A stretch of 64,000 nucleotides of DNA, from the NCBI GenBank assembly GCA_963816775.1, contig CAWFLX010000024.1, forward strand, positions 1-64,000, read 5' to 3'. This DNA is from JAFAXD01 sp963816775 (lineage in GTDB: Bacteria > Pseudomonadota > Alphaproteobacteria > Rhizobiales > Xanthobacteraceae). The notes under the pieces are model-generated. The model was not told the DNA's origin, made no database searches, and worked only from the letters and a program-made list of their open reading frames with translations. A program made the translations under genes and the position numbers. Below, piece after piece: positions 45,787 to 55,155 of the stretch (position 1 is the first letter of the stretch; the number at the start of each line of letters is the position of its first letter).

Positions 45787-45987
45787 ATGATCAAGCCAGA
45801 CGACCTGCGCGCGATGACCGTCGATCAGCTCGACGACGAGCTTCTGCGGCTCAAGAAGGAGCAGTTCAACCTGCGTTTCCAGCGCGCCACCGGTCAGCTT
45901 GAGAACAGTTCGCGCGTGCGCGTCGTTCGCCGTGATATCGCCCGGGTCAAGACGATCGCGCAGCAGAAGCGCGCGCAGTCGAAGTAA
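45787..45987 (+). CDS. rpmC: 50S ribosomal protein L29
   Basis: The 66-residue helical product has LLRLKKEQFNLRFQRATGQL. It sits near the tunnel exit next to L23. Ribosome binding site AGCGAG overlaps the end of rplP. Confidence 0.96.
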   Translation: MIKPDDLRAMTVDQLDDELLRLKKEQFNLRFQRATGQLENSSRVRVVRRDIARVKTIAQQKRAQSK

Positions 45988-45997
45988 GGAGAGTTTG

Positions 45998-46243
45998 ATG
46001 CCCAAGCGCATGCTGCAGGGTACGGTTGTGAGTTCGACACCGAAGAAAACGGTGGTCGTGCGCGTCGAACGGCGTTTCACGCACCCGGTGCTCAAGAAGA
46101 CCGTGCGGCAGGCTAAGAAATATTACGCTCACGATGAGCAGGACGAATATTCGGTCGGCGACATCGTGTGGATCGAAGAGCATCGTCCGCTGTCCAAGCT
46201 CAAGCGTTGGACCGTCGTGCGCGGCGAGAAAAAGGCGAAGTAG
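45998..46243 (+). CDS. rpsQ: 30S ribosomal protein S17
   Basis: The ATG at 45998 gives 81 residues starting MPKRMLQGTVVSSTPKKTVV, the usual length. GGAGAG lies upstream. The OB-fold product binds 16S rRNA early in assembly. Confidence 0.96.
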   Translation: MPKRMLQGTVVSSTPKKTVVVRVERRFTHPVLKKTVRQAKKYYAHDEQDEYSVGDIVWIEEHRPLSKLKRWTVVRGEKKAK

Positions 46244-46281
46244 GCGCGGGCACGCGCCGTGAACAAGAAACGAGGCCCAGT

Positions 46282-46650
46282 ATGATCCAGATGCAGACCA
46301 ACCTCGACGTGGCGGATAATTCCGGCGCGCGCCGCGTCATGTGCATCAAGGTGCTGGGCGGTTCCAAGCGCAAGTACGCGACCGTGGGTGACGTGATCGT
46401 GGTCTCGGTCAAGGAGGCGATCCCGCGCGGGCGCGTGAAGAAGGGCGACGTAATGAAGGCCGTGGTGGTGCGGGTGGCAAAGGACATCCGCCGTCCCGAC
46501 GGCTCGATCATCCGCTTCGACCGCAACGCCGCGGTTTTGATCACCCCGCAGATGGAACCGGTCGGAACCCGCATTTTCGGCCCGGTGCCGCGTGAGCTGC
46601 GCGCCAAGAACCACATGAAGATCATCTCGCTCGCCCCGGAGGTGCTGTGA
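46282..46650 (+). CDS. rplN: 50S ribosomal protein L14
   Basis: The ATG at 46282 gives 122 residues beginning MIQMQTNLDVADNSGARRVM, normal for the family. It lies at the subunit interface near L19 and binds 16S helix 44 contacts. Its stop overlaps the rplX start (TGATG). Confidence 0.96.
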   Translation: MIQMQTNLDVADNSGARRVMCIKVLGGSKRKYATVGDVIVVSVKEAIPRGRVKKGDVMKAVVVRVAKDIRRPDGSIIRFDRNAAVLITPQMEPVGTRIFGPVPRELRAKNHMKIISLAPEVL

Positions 46651-46967
46651 TGGCCGCGAAGATCCGCAAGGGCGACAAGGTCGTGGTCCTGACCGGGCGC
46701 GACCGCGGCCGCACCGGTGAGGTGATTGAGGTTCGGCCGGCCGAGGGCCGCGCGCTGGTGCGCGGCGTCAATATGGTCAAGCGTCACCAGAAGCAGTCGG
46801 CACAGCAGGAAGGCGGGATCATCTCCAAGGAATCGCCGATCCACCTTTCCAACATCGCCTACGCGGATCCCAAGGACGGCAAGGCGACGCGCATCGGGTT
46901 CAAGGTCCTGACCGACGGCAAGAAGGTGCGAATCGCCAAACGTTCGGGAGCTGAGATCGATGGCTGA
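46650..46967 (+). CDS. rplX: 50S ribosomal protein L24
   Basis: The ATG at 46650 (TGATG overlap with rplN) gives 105 residues with a KOW motif (KGDKVVVLTGRDRGRTGEVI). It starts 50S assembly at the tunnel exit. Its end overlaps rplE by eight bases. Confidence 0.96.
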   Translation: MAAKIRKGDKVVVLTGRDRGRTGEVIEVRPAEGRALVRGVNMVKRHQKQSAQQEGGIISKESPIHLSNIAYADPKDGKATRIGFKVLTDGKKVRIAKRSGAEIDG

Positions 46968-47511
46968 CCTCCAACCACGCTTGAAGGCGCAATACGACAG
47001 CGTCATCCGGCCCAAGCTCACCGAGCAGTTCGGTTACACCAATCGCATGCAGGTGCCGACGCTCGACAAGGTCGTCGTCAACATGGGCATTGGCGAGGCC
47101 GTCAACGATCGCAAGAAGGTCGATAATGCGGCGGCCGATCTCGCGCTCATCACCGGCCAGAAGGCGATTGTCACCAAGTCGCGCAAGTCGATCGCCACCT
47201 ACAAACTGCGTGAAGGCCAGGCGATCGGCTGCAAGGTCACGCTGCGCAAAACGCGCATGTACGAGTTCATCGATCGGCTGATCACCATCGCGCTGCCGCG
47301 GGTGCGCGATTTCCGCGGCCTCAACCCGAAGAGCTTTGACGGACGCGGCAACTACACGCTCGGCGTCCGCGAACACATCGTGTTTCCGGAAATCGACTAT
47401 GACAAGGTCACCGATATCTGGGGCATGGACATTACCGTGTGCACGACGGCGCGCAGCGACGACGAGGCACGGGCATTGCTGACGGCTTTCAATTTCCCGT
47501 TCCGGCAGTGA
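46960..47511 (+). CDS. rplE: 50S ribosomal protein L5
   Basis: The 183-residue product binds 5S rRNA with L18 and contacts the P-site tRNA. VPTLDKVVVNMGIGEAVND and the GMDITVCTTARSDDEARALL end are conserved. It overlaps rplX by eight bases. Confidence 0.97.
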   Translation: MADLQPRLKAQYDSVIRPKLTEQFGYTNRMQVPTLDKVVVNMGIGEAVNDRKKVDNAAADLALITGQKAIVTKSRKSIATYKLREGQAIGCKVTLRKTRMYEFIDRLITIALPRVRDFRGLNPKSFDGRGNYTLGVREHIVFPEIDYDKVTDIWGMDITVCTTARSDDEARALLTAFNFPFRQ

Positions 47512-47552
47512 GGAGCAAGGCGTCCTCAAACGCGGAAACCTAGGAGACGTGG

Positions 47553-47858
47553 ATGGCGAAGAAGAGTTCGATTGAGAAGAACGCGCGGCGGCGCAAGATG
47601 GCGAAGTCGCTCAGCGGCCGCCGGTCGCGCCTGAAGGCGATCGCGGGCGACAAGACCAAGCCGATGGAGGAGCGCTTTGCGGCCTCGCTCAAGCTTGCGC
47701 AATTGCCACGTAACTCGTCGGCGACCCGCATCCGCAACCGCTGCGAGGTGACCGGACGGCCGCGCGCTTATTACCGCAAGCTCAAGCTCAGCCGCATTGC
47801 GCTGCGCGAGCTCGGCGCCAAGGGGCTCATTCCCGGCCTCGTGAAGTCGAGCTGGTGA
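47553..47858 (+). CDS. rpsN: 30S ribosomal protein S14
   Basis: The 101-residue product is the long form without zinc cysteines (RNRCEVTGRPRAYYRKLKLS has only one Cys). It ends LPGLVKSSW as expected. AGGAGA precedes the ATG. Confidence 0.96.
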   Translation: MAKKSSIEKNARRRKMAKSLSGRRSRLKAIAGDKTKPMEERFAASLKLAQLPRNSSATRIRNRCEVTGRPRAYYRKLKLSRIALRELGAKGLIPGLVKSSW

Positions 47859-47868
47859 GGAGGGGCGC

Positions 47869-48267
47869 ATGGCTGTGAACGATCCCATCGGCGATCTGAT
47901 AACGCGCATTCGCAATGCGCAGGCGCGCAACAAGTCTAAGGTCTCGACGCCAGGCTCGCACCTGCGCGTGCGTGTGCTCGACGTGCTCAAGAGCGAGGGC
48001 TACATCCGCGGCTATGCCAGTGTCGAGCACAGCGACGGGCGCTCGGAGCTTGAGATCGAGCTGAAATATTTTGATGGCGCGCCGGTGATCCGCGCAATCG
48101 AGCGGGTGTCGAAGCCGGGCCGCCGGGTCTATACGTCGGTGAAGAATTTGCCGCGCATCAATAATGGTCTGGGCGTGGCCATCGTTTCCACGCCGAAAGG
48201 CGTCATGGCTGACCACGAGGCGCGCGACGCCAACGTGGGCGGCGAAATCCTTTGTACGGTGTTCTGA
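47869..48267 (+). CDS. rpsH: 30S ribosomal protein S8
   Basis: The 132-residue product starts MAVNDPIGDLITRIRNAQAR and ends ANVGGEILCTVF. It binds the 16S central domain; in E. coli it also represses the spc operon. Confidence 0.97.
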   Translation: MAVNDPIGDLITRIRNAQARNKSKVSTPGSHLRVRVLDVLKSEGYIRGYASVEHSDGRSELEIELKYFDGAPVIRAIERVSKPGRRVYTSVKNLPRINNGLGVAIVSTPKGVMADHEARDANVGGEILCTVF

Positions 48268-48278
48268 GCGAGGACGAG

Positions 48279-48812
48279 ATGTCACGCATCGGCAAGAGAG
48301 CGGTGCCCGTCCCGTCGGGCGTTACCGCCACGGTCGAAGGCCAGACGGTGAAGGTGAAAGGGCCCAAAGGCGCCCTGCAGGTCGTCCTGCCCGACGACAT
48401 CGTCGCCAAGATGGAGAACGGCGCCGTCAAGGTCGACCCGCGAGGGTCCACCGATCGAGCACGCGCCATGTGGGGAACGTCGCGCACGCTCGTTGCCAAT
48501 CTGGTCACCGGCGTCACCAAGGGCTTCGAAACGAAGCTCGAGATCAATGGCGTCGGCTACCGCGCGGCGGTGCAGGGGAAGAACCTGCAGATTGCGCTTG
48601 GCTACAGCCACGACGTCGTCTTTCCGATCCCGGAAGGGATCGCGATCGCGACGCCGAAGCCGACCGAGGTCGTCGTCACCGGCATCGACAAGCAGAAGGT
48701 CGGTCAGGTGGCGGCGGAGATTCGTGCGTTCCGCAGGCCCGAACCCTACAAGGGCAAGGGCGTAAGGTATGCGGGCGAGTTCATCTTCCGCAAGGAAGGC
48801 AAGAAGAAGTAG
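48279..48812 (+). CDS. rplF: 50S ribosomal protein L6
   Basis: The ATG at 48279 gives 177 residues starting MSRIGKRAVPVPSGVTATVE. The C-terminal EPYKGKGVRYAGEFIFRKEG is the family signature. It lies near the factor-binding site. Confidence 0.96.
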   Translation: MSRIGKRAVPVPSGVTATVEGQTVKVKGPKGALQVVLPDDIVAKMENGAVKVDPRGSTDRARAMWGTSRTLVANLVTGVTKGFETKLEINGVGYRAAVQGKNLQIALGYSHDVVFPIPEGIAIATPKPTEVVVTGIDKQKVGQVAAEIRAFRRPEPYKGKGVRYAGEFIFRKEGKKK

Positions 48813-48821
48813 GAGCCCGCC

Positions 48822-49181
48822 ATGGCTGATCCCAGGAAACAGGCAGAGCGGCGCAAGGCCCGGGTGCGCGGCGCGATCAAGGCCGTGAGCGGCCGCGCGC
48901 GGCTCTCGGTGTTTCGCTCCTCCAAGCACATCTATGCGCAGGTCATCGACGATCGCAAAGGCGAAACCCTGGTCTCGGCATCCTCGGTCGAAAAAGACAT
49001 GCGCGGCGGCCTCAAGACCGGGGCCGATATCGAGGCCGCCAAGGCAGTCGGAAAGCTGCTCGCGGAGCGCGCAGCTTCCAAGGGGATTACCGACCTGGTG
49101 TTTGATCGCGGCAGCTATCGCTTCCACGGCCGGGTTAAGGCCCTGGCCGACGCCGCGCGCGAAGGCGGATTGAAGTTTTAA
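48822..49181 (+). CDS. rplR: 50S ribosomal protein L18
   Basis: The 119-residue product binds 5S rRNA. RLSVFRSSKHIYAQVIDD and the C-terminal DRGSYRFHGRVKALADAARE are conserved. Ten bases separate it from rplF. Confidence 0.97.
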   Translation: MADPRKQAERRKARVRGAIKAVSGRARLSVFRSSKHIYAQVIDDRKGETLVSASSVEKDMRGGLKTGADIEAAKAVGKLLAERAASKGITDLVFDRGSYRFHGRVKALADAAREGGLKF

Positions 49182-49228
49182 CAAATGGGCCAGCGCCCGT
49201 TACAGGCTTGACCGGACAGGATCGACAC

Positions 49229-49801
49229 ATGGGACGTGCACCACGCGAGCGCGAAAAGGTTCGCGAGAAGGAAGAGCGGGACAGCGAGTTCACCGACAAG
49301 CTGGTCCACATCAATCGCGTCGCCAAGGTGGTGAAGGGCGGCCGGCGCTTCGGATTTGCCGCGCTCGTCGTTGTCGGCGATCAGAAGGGCCGCGTCGGCT
49401 TTGGTCACGGCAAGGCGCGCGAGGTTCCGGAAGCGATCCGCAAGGCGACCGACGCGGCGAAACGCAACCTCGTGCGCGTGCCGCTGCGCGAGGGCCGCAC
49501 CTTGCATCACGACGTGCTCGGCCGCCACGGCGCCGGCAAGGTCTATCTGCGTGCGGCTCCTCCCGGCACCGGCATCATCGCCGGCGGGCCGATGCGCGCC
49601 GTATTCGAGACGCTCGGGATGCAGGACGTGGTCGCTAAATCGATCGGATCGTCCAATCCCTACAACATGGTGCGCGCGACGTTTGATGCGCTTAAGCACC
49701 AAGACAGCCCGCGTTCGGTCGCGGGTCGTCGCAACATCAAAGTGTCCGCTCTGCAGGCCCGCCGCCGCGACGGCGATGGCGAGCAGGCGGCGACCGAGTA
49801 A
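49229..49801 (+). CDS. rpsE: 30S ribosomal protein S5
   Basis: The ATG at 49229 gives 190 residues. VNRVAKVVKGGRRFGFAALV-like sequence (here INRVAKVVKGGRRFGFAALV) and the loop GTGIIAGGPMRAVFE are present. It shapes the mRNA entry and decoding fidelity. Length is normal for Alphaproteobacteria. Confidence 0.96.
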   Translation: MGRAPREREKVREKEERDSEFTDKLVHINRVAKVVKGGRRFGFAALVVVGDQKGRVGFGHGKAREVPEAIRKATDAAKRNLVRVPLREGRTLHHDVLGRHGAGKVYLRAAPPGTGIIAGGPMRAVFETLGMQDVVAKSIGSSNPYNMVRATFDALKHQDSPRSVAGRRNIKVSALQARRRDGDGEQAATE

Positions 49802-49824
49802 CGGCGGGGGCGCACGGGCAGGCC

Positions 49825-50028
49825 ATGAGCAAGGCGACCAAGACTGGCAAGACTCTTCGTGTCGAGCAGATCGGCAGTCCGATCCGTCGCGAGCACACCC
49901 AGCGCGAAACCCTGATCGGGCTCAGGCTCAACCGGATCGGCCGTGTCGCCACGTTGCCCGACACGCCGGCGATCCGCGGCATGATCGGCAAGGTGGCGCA
50001 CCTGGTGCGGATGGTCGAGAGCAAGTGA
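49825..50028 (+). CDS. rpmD: 50S ribosomal protein L30
   Basis: The 67-residue product contains LRVEQIGSPIRREHTQRETL and LRLNRIGRVATLPDTPAIRG, the ferredoxin-like small L30. It follows rpsE after 23 bases. Confidence 0.96.
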   Translation: MSKATKTGKTLRVEQIGSPIRREHTQRETLIGLRLNRIGRVATLPDTPAIRGMIGKVAHLVRMVESK

Positions 50029-50089
50029 ATTTATTGTTTCGTCATTGCGCACCCGCAATCGCGCAATGGCGGAAGGCAAGGAGACTGCG

Positions 50090-50869
50090 ATGAAGCTCAA
50101 CCAGGTTGCCGACCGGCCGGGGGCACGCAAGAGCCGCCAGCGCATCGGTCGCGGCATCGGTTCCGGCGTGGGCAAGACCGGCGGCCGCGGCGGCAAGGGT
50201 CAGACCGCGCGCTCGGGTGTGCGCATCAAGGGCTTCGAGGGCGGACAGATGCCGTTGCACCGGCGTCTGCCCAAGCGCGGCTTCAACAACATCTTCGCCA
50301 AGATATTCGACGAGGTGAATCTCGGCCGGGTGCAGGCGGCGATCGACGCTGGCCGGCTGCATCTCGAGGAAGGCGCCGAGGTCGACGCGGCGATGCTGGT
50401 CAATGCCGGCGTGCTGCGACGTGCGCACGACGGCGTACGCCTCTTGGGGGACGGCGAGCTCAAGGCCAAGGTCAACTTCGTGGTCTATGGCGCGTCGAAA
50501 TCGGCGATCGCCGCGGTTGAGAAGGCCGGCGGCAGCGTCAAGGTGCTCGCGCCCAAGCGCGAGGAGTCCGCCGAGCCGAAAGGCAAGAACGCAAAGCGCC
50601 TGCTGGCCGAGGCGCGCGGCGAGAAGCCCAAGGGCCAGCCGGCGCCGGCAAAGGGTGACGCTGCGCCTGCCAAAGGCGAGGCCGGCGAGAAGCCCAAGGG
50701 CGGCAAGCCGAAGGCCGAGGCGCCGGCCGGGGAGCCCAAGGCTGAGCGACCGAAATCCGAAAAACCCAAGCCCGATCAACAGGCTGAGAAGCCAGCCGCG
50801 AAAGGCGACAAAAAGCCTCAGGGGCAGGGCAAAGGTGGCAAGGGCGACAAGGGTAAAGGCGCCGAGTGA
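50090..50869 (+). CDS. rplO: 50S ribosomal protein L15 with a long charged tail
   Basis: The ATG at 50090 has GGAG just upstream and gives 259 residues. The first 155 or so are normal L15: MKLNQVADRPGARKSRQRIG, the GVGKTGGRGGKGQTARSG loop and a C-terminal KSAIAAVEKAGGSVKVL. About 100 extra residues of Lys, Pro, Glu, Ala and Gly follow (for example GEKPKGGKPKAEAPAGEPKA) and end GGKGDKGKGAE. The tail is low-complexity and probably disordered. L15 is usually 145-160 residues. The tail has no stop or shift, so it is part of the frame. secY follows. Confidence 0.95.
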   Translation: MKLNQVADRPGARKSRQRIGRGIGSGVGKTGGRGGKGQTARSGVRIKGFEGGQMPLHRRLPKRGFNNIFAKIFDEVNLGRVQAAIDAGRLHLEEGAEVDAAMLVNAGVLRRAHDGVRLLGDGELKAKVNFVVYGASKSAIAAVEKAGGSVKVLAPKREESAEPKGKNAKRLLAEARGEKPKGQPAPAKGDAAPAKGEAGEKPKGGKPKAEAPAGEPKAERPKSEKPKPDQQAEKPAAKGDKKPQGQGKGGKGDKGKGAE

Positions 50870-50952
50870 TCCCTATATTGTCATCGCCCTGCCGGGGTGA
50901 GTAATCGGGCAGGGCATCGCACGCAAGCGCGGCGCATATCGGAGCCAAGGGC

Positions 50953-52284
50953 ATGGTCTCGGCAGCGGAACAATTGGCGGCCAATCTCAATTTCTCGGCG
51001 CTTGCCAAAGCCGAGGAGCTGAAGGCCCGCATCTGGTTTACGCTCGGCGCGTTGCTGGTCTATCGGCTCGGCACCTACATCCCCTTGCCCGGCATCGATC
51101 CCGCGGCTTGGGAACAGATCTTCCGCAGCCAGGCCGGCGGCATCCTCGGCATGTTCAACATGTTCTCCGGCGGCGGCATCCACCGCATGGCGATCTTCGC
51201 GCTGAACATCATGCCGTACATATCGGCATCGATCATCATTCAGTTGATGACGACCGTGTCGCCCACCCTCGAGCAGCTCAAGAAGGAGGGCGAGCAGGGC
51301 CGCAAGCTGATGAACCAGTACACCCGCTATCTCACGGTCGTGCTGGCGGCGTTCCAGGCTTACGGTATCGCGGTCGGGCTTGAGAGCGCCGGCCAGGCGG
51401 TCGCCGATCCCGGGTTGTTCTTCCGCATTTCGACGGTGATCACGCTCACCGGCGGGACGGTGTTCCTGATGTGGCTCGGCGAGCAGGTGACCTCGCGCGG
51501 CATCGGCAACGGCATTTCGCTGATCATTCTGGCCGGCATCGTCGCTGAGCTGCCGTCGGCGATCGCCAACATGCTGGAACTCGGCCGTCAGGGCGCACTG
51601 TCCACCGGCCTGATTCTGGTTGTCATCGTGATGGCGGTCGGGGTGATCGCGTTCATCGTGTTCATGGAGCGCGCGCAGCGCCGGTTGCTGATCCAATACC
51701 CCAAGCGTCAGGTCGGCAACCGCATGTTCGAGGGACAATCCTCGCACCTGCCGCTCAAGCTCAACACCTCCGGCGTCATCCCGCCGATCTTCGCATCCTC
51801 GCTGCTTCTGTTGCCGACGACAGTGGCGAACTTCAACGCCGGCCAGTTGCCCGATTGGATGAGCGCCGTCACAACGCAGCTCAGTCACGGCCGTCCGCTG
51901 TTCCTCGTGCTCTATGTCGGGCTGATCGTGTTTTTTGCGTTCTTCTATACGGCGGTCGTCTTCAACCCGACCGAGACCGCCGAGAATCTCAAGAAGCACG
52001 GCGGCTTCATTCCCGGCATTCGTCCGGGTGAACGCACCGCCGAATACATCGATTATGTGCTCTCCCGCATAACGGTCGTCGGCGCCGCCTATCTGGCGCT
52101 GGTCTGCCTCATCCCCGAAATCCTGATCTCCTACGCGGCGGTGCCGTTCTATTTCGGCGGCACGTCGTTGCTGATCGTGGTCAGCGTCACCATGGACACG
52201 GTGGCGCAGATTCAGGGCTACCTGCTGGCGCACCAATATGAAGGCTTGATCAAGAAATCAAAATTGAGGGGGAGACGCAGATGA
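50953..52284 (+). CDS. secY: preprotein translocase subunit SecY
   Basis: The 443-residue product has ten predicted membrane helices; helix one contains TLGALLVYRLGTYIPLPGID and helix two ALNIMPYISASIIIQLM. It is the channel of the Sec translocon with SecE (23561). Its last codons overlap the adk start as ATGA. Confidence 0.97.
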   Translation: MVSAAEQLAANLNFSALAKAEELKARIWFTLGALLVYRLGTYIPLPGIDPAAWEQIFRSQAGGILGMFNMFSGGGIHRMAIFALNIMPYISASIIIQLMTTVSPTLEQLKKEGEQGRKLMNQYTRYLTVVLAAFQAYGIAVGLESAGQAVADPGLFFRISTVITLTGGTVFLMWLGEQVTSRGIGNGISLIILAGIVAELPSAIANMLELGRQGALSTGLILVVIVMAVGVIAFIVFMERAQRRLLIQYPKRQVGNRMFEGQSSHLPLKLNTSGVIPPIFASSLLLLPTTVANFNAGQLPDWMSAVTTQLSHGRPLFLVLYVGLIVFFAFFYTAVVFNPTETAENLKKHGGFIPGIRPGERTAEYIDYVLSRITVVGAAYLALVCLIPEILISYAAVPFYFGGTSLLIVVSVTMDTVAQIQGYLLAHQYEGLIKKSKLRGRRR

Positions 52285-52898
52285 GGCTGATCCTGCTTGG
52301 TCCGCCAGGGGCCGGAAAGGGCACGCAGGCTTCCAATCTCGTCGAAAAATTCGGAATTGTTCAGCTCTCCACCGGCGACATGTTGCGTGCCGCAACTGCC
52401 GCGGGGACCCCGGTTGGTCTGCACGCCAAGGAGATCATGGCGCGCGGCGAGCTCGTACCCGATGACATCGTTGTGGAAATTGTCGCGGACCGCATCTCCC
52501 AGCCCGACGCCCACAACGGGTTCATCCTCGACGGCTTCCCGCGCACCGTGCCGCAGTCCGAGGCGCTCGACCGCATGCTGCATCAGAAGAAGCTCGACCT
52601 CGACGCGGTAATCGAGCTCAAGGTTGATGAAGGAATTCTCCTCAAGCGCATCCAAAAGCGCGCCGCTGAGATGGCCGCGCGCGGTGAGGCGCTGCGCGCC
52701 GACGACAACGCCGAGGCGCTGCACAAGCGGCTCGAAGCCTACCGGCGCCAGACTGCACCGCTGATCGCGTTTTACGCCGACAAAGGCATCCTGCGGACGG
52801 TTGACGGCATGGCCGGGATCGAGGACGTCGCCAAGGCGATCGAGCAGGTCCTGGCGGGGCGAGAACAGCAGGGCGCCCGGGCGAGCCTAGCGCGTTAA
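52281..52898 (+). CDS. adk: adenylate kinase
   Basis: The 205-residue product has the P-loop LILLGPPGAGKGTQASNLVE, the AMP-binding GFPRTVPQSEALD and a short LID that lacks the zinc cysteines (RAAEMAARGEALRADD). It converts ATP + AMP to 2 ADP. It is coupled to secY by ATGA. The short LID is usual for this group. Confidence 0.96.
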   Translation: MRLILLGPPGAGKGTQASNLVEKFGIVQLSTGDMLRAATAAGTPVGLHAKEIMARGELVPDDIVVEIVADRISQPDAHNGFILDGFPRTVPQSEALDRMLHQKKLDLDAVIELKVDEGILLKRIQKRAAEMAARGEALRADDNAEALHKRLEAYRRQTAPLIAFYADKGILRTVDGMAGIEDVAKAIEQVLAGREQQGARASLAR

Positions 52899-52925
52899 AA
52901 CCATTGGGATATGCGGCGATGGAGG

Positions 52926-52954
52926 TTGACGAGCCGGGGTGGAATCCGTAAATA
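52926..52954 (+). promoter_or_regulatory. predicted internal promoter of the alpha operon
   Basis: TTGACG (52926-52931), 17 bases, TAAATA (52949-52954). It lies in the 197-base adk-rpsM spacer, the longest after S10, and would allow separate transcription of rpsM-rpsK-rpoA-rplQ. Confidence 0.5.
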
Positions 52955-53095
52955 CGCGGCACCCAGTACGCGAAAAACGCTGCAACGATGCCGGGCCCCA
53001 CGTGAGGGGGATGGCGTCGTATGCGCGTTTATAAAGCTTTTACAACCATTTAAGCGCAACCGGTGTGTCCGGTTGGCGACAGGAGTGAAGAGGCT

Positions 53096-53464
<369 letters not shown>

Positions 53465-53522
53465 AACGGCAGCCATAGAGAGAGACGGCTCCCGGCTCAG
53501 CCGCGGGCATTAGAGGATTGTC

Positions 53523-53912
53523 ATGGGTAAAGAAGCCACCCGCGTTCGCCGACGCGAAAAGAAAAACATCGCTTCCGGCGTGGCGCACGTGAATGCCACG
53601 TTCAACAACACGATGATCACGATCACCGACGCCCAGGGCAATACGATCGCGTGGTCGTCGGCCGGCACCATGGGCTTCAAGGGATCGCGCAAGTCGACCC
53701 CTTATGCGGCGCAGGTCGCCGGCGAGGATGCAGCCAAGAAGGCGCAAGAGCACGGCATGCGCACGCTCGAGGTCGAGGTTGCGGGCCCCGGTTCGGGCCG
53801 CGAGTCGGCGCTGCGCGCGCTGCAGTCGGCCGGTTTCATGATCACGTCGATCCGCGACGTAACCCCGATCCCGCATAACGGCTGCCGGCCGCGCAAGCGT
53901 CGGCGCGTATGA
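53523..53912 (+). CDS. rpsK: 30S ribosomal protein S11
   Basis: The 129-residue product has SAGTMGFKGSRKSTPYAAQV and a C-terminal DVTPIPHNGCRPRKRRRV. It lies on the platform near the E site. Length is normal. Confidence 0.97.
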   Translation: MGKEATRVRRREKKNIASGVAHVNATFNNTMITITDAQGNTIAWSSAGTMGFKGSRKSTPYAAQVAGEDAAKKAQEHGMRTLEVEVAGPGSGRESALRALQSAGFMITSIRDVTPIPHNGCRPRKRRRV

Positions 53913-54019
53913 GAACTTTTCCGGCGGATGGATTGCGCGCCTCCGCCGCCGCTGATCTCCACGGAGCGGCGTGGTCCCGTGAGCGAGCCCGCGACGGCTC
54001 TGCACGATTAGGTGATGAC

Positions 54020-55042
54020 GTGACGATTCAAAAGAATTGGCAAGAACTGATCAGGCCGAACAAGCTGCAAGTGAGTGCCGGCGCCGATCCCAAGCGGATC
54101 GCAACGGTAGTGGCGGAGCCGCTCGAGCGCGGCTTCGGGCTCACGCTCGGCAATGCGCTGCGGCGTATCCTGCTGTCCTCGTTGCAGGGCGCGAGCGTGC
54201 AGTCCGTTCACATCGACGGCGTTCTGCACGAGTTCTCTTCGATCGCCGGCGTGCGCGAGGATGTGACCGACATCGTGCTCAACATCAAGGACATCGCCAT
54301 CAAGATGCAGGGCGAGGGTCCCAAGCGCATGGTGGTCAAGAAGCAGGGCCCGGCGGTGGTCACTGCCGCCGACATTCAGACGGTCGGCGACATCGTCGTG
54401 CTCAATCCCGAGCTGGTGATCTGCCACCTCGACGAAGGCGCGGAAATCCGCATGGAGTTCACCGTCAACACCGGCAAGGGTTACGTGCCGGCTGATCGCA
54501 ACCGTCCGGAGGACGCGCCCATCGGCCTCATTCCGGTCGACAGCCTGTACTCTCCGGTCAAGAAGGTCTCCTACCGGGTGGAAAACACCCGCGAAGGGCA
54601 GATCCTCGACTACGACAAGCTGACCATGCAGATCGAAACCAACGGCGCGGTGACGCCGGAGGACTCGGTCGCCTATGCGGCGCGCATTCTGCAGGATCAG
54701 CTCAACGTGTTCGTCAATTTCGTCGAGCCGCACAAGGAAATCAGCGCCGCCGAGGCGATCCCGGATCTCGCGTTCAACCCGGCGTTCCTCAAGAAGGTCG
54801 ACGAGCTCGAGCTCTCGGTGCGCTCGGCCAACTGTCTCAAGAACGACAACATCGTCTACATCGGCGACCTGGTGCAGAAGTCGGAAGCCGAAATGCTGCG
54901 CACGCCCAACTTCGGGCGCAAGTCGCTCAACGAAATCAAGGAAGTGCTCGCCCAGATGGGCCTGCACCTGGGCATGGAAGTGCCCGGGTGGCCGCCTGAG
55001 AACATCGACGAACTCGCCAAGCGGTTCGAGGACCACTACTAG
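54020..55042 (+). CDS. rpoA: RNA polymerase alpha subunit
   Basis: I chose the GTG at 54020 (VTIQKNWQELIRPNKLQV), giving 340 residues; an ATG further up would add 37 residues that do not resemble rpoA. The N-terminal assembly domain (GFGLTLGNALRRILLSSLQG) and the C-terminal DNA- and activator-binding domain (LGRKSLNEIKEVLAQMGL-like, here FGRKSLNEIKEVLAQMGL) are intact. A palindromic repeat separates it from rplQ. Confidence 0.96.
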   Translation: MTIQKNWQELIRPNKLQVSAGADPKRIATVVAEPLERGFGLTLGNALRRILLSSLQGASVQSVHIDGVLHEFSSIAGVREDVTDIVLNIKDIAIKMQGEGPKRMVVKKQGPAVVTAADIQTVGDIVVLNPELVICHLDEGAEIRMEFTVNTGKGYVPADRNRPEDAPIGLIPVDSLYSPVKKVSYRVENTREGQILDYDKLTMQIETNGAVTPEDSVAYAARILQDQLNVFVNFVEPHKEISAAEAIPDLAFNPAFLKKVDELELSVRSANCLKNDNIVYIGDLVQKSEAEMLRTPNFGRKSLNEIKEVLAQMGLHLGMEVPGWPPENIDELAKRFEDHY

Positions 55043-55052
55043 TATTGAATGT

Positions 55053-55133
55053 GTCATGGCCGGGCTTGTCCCGGCCATCCACGTCTTGGCCTCGACCACA
55101 CGACGTGGATGCCCGGTAAGGCCGGGCTGACGG
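55053..55133. repeat. palindromic repeat between rpoA and rplQ
   Basis: GTCATGGCCGGGCTTGTCCC followed by GGCCATCCACGTC, then GACGTGGATGCCCGG and GGCCGGGC. The two halves form long inverted repeats. The element is of the same type as the one between rpoB and rpoC. Confidence 0.7.
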
Positions 55134-55155
55134 ACTGACTTGACGGAGATACCCG

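Noticed and set aside
53909..54019. N-terminal extension of RpoA
   Set aside because: The extra 37 residues do not resemble RpoA; the GTG at 54020 gives the conserved start TIQKNWQELI.
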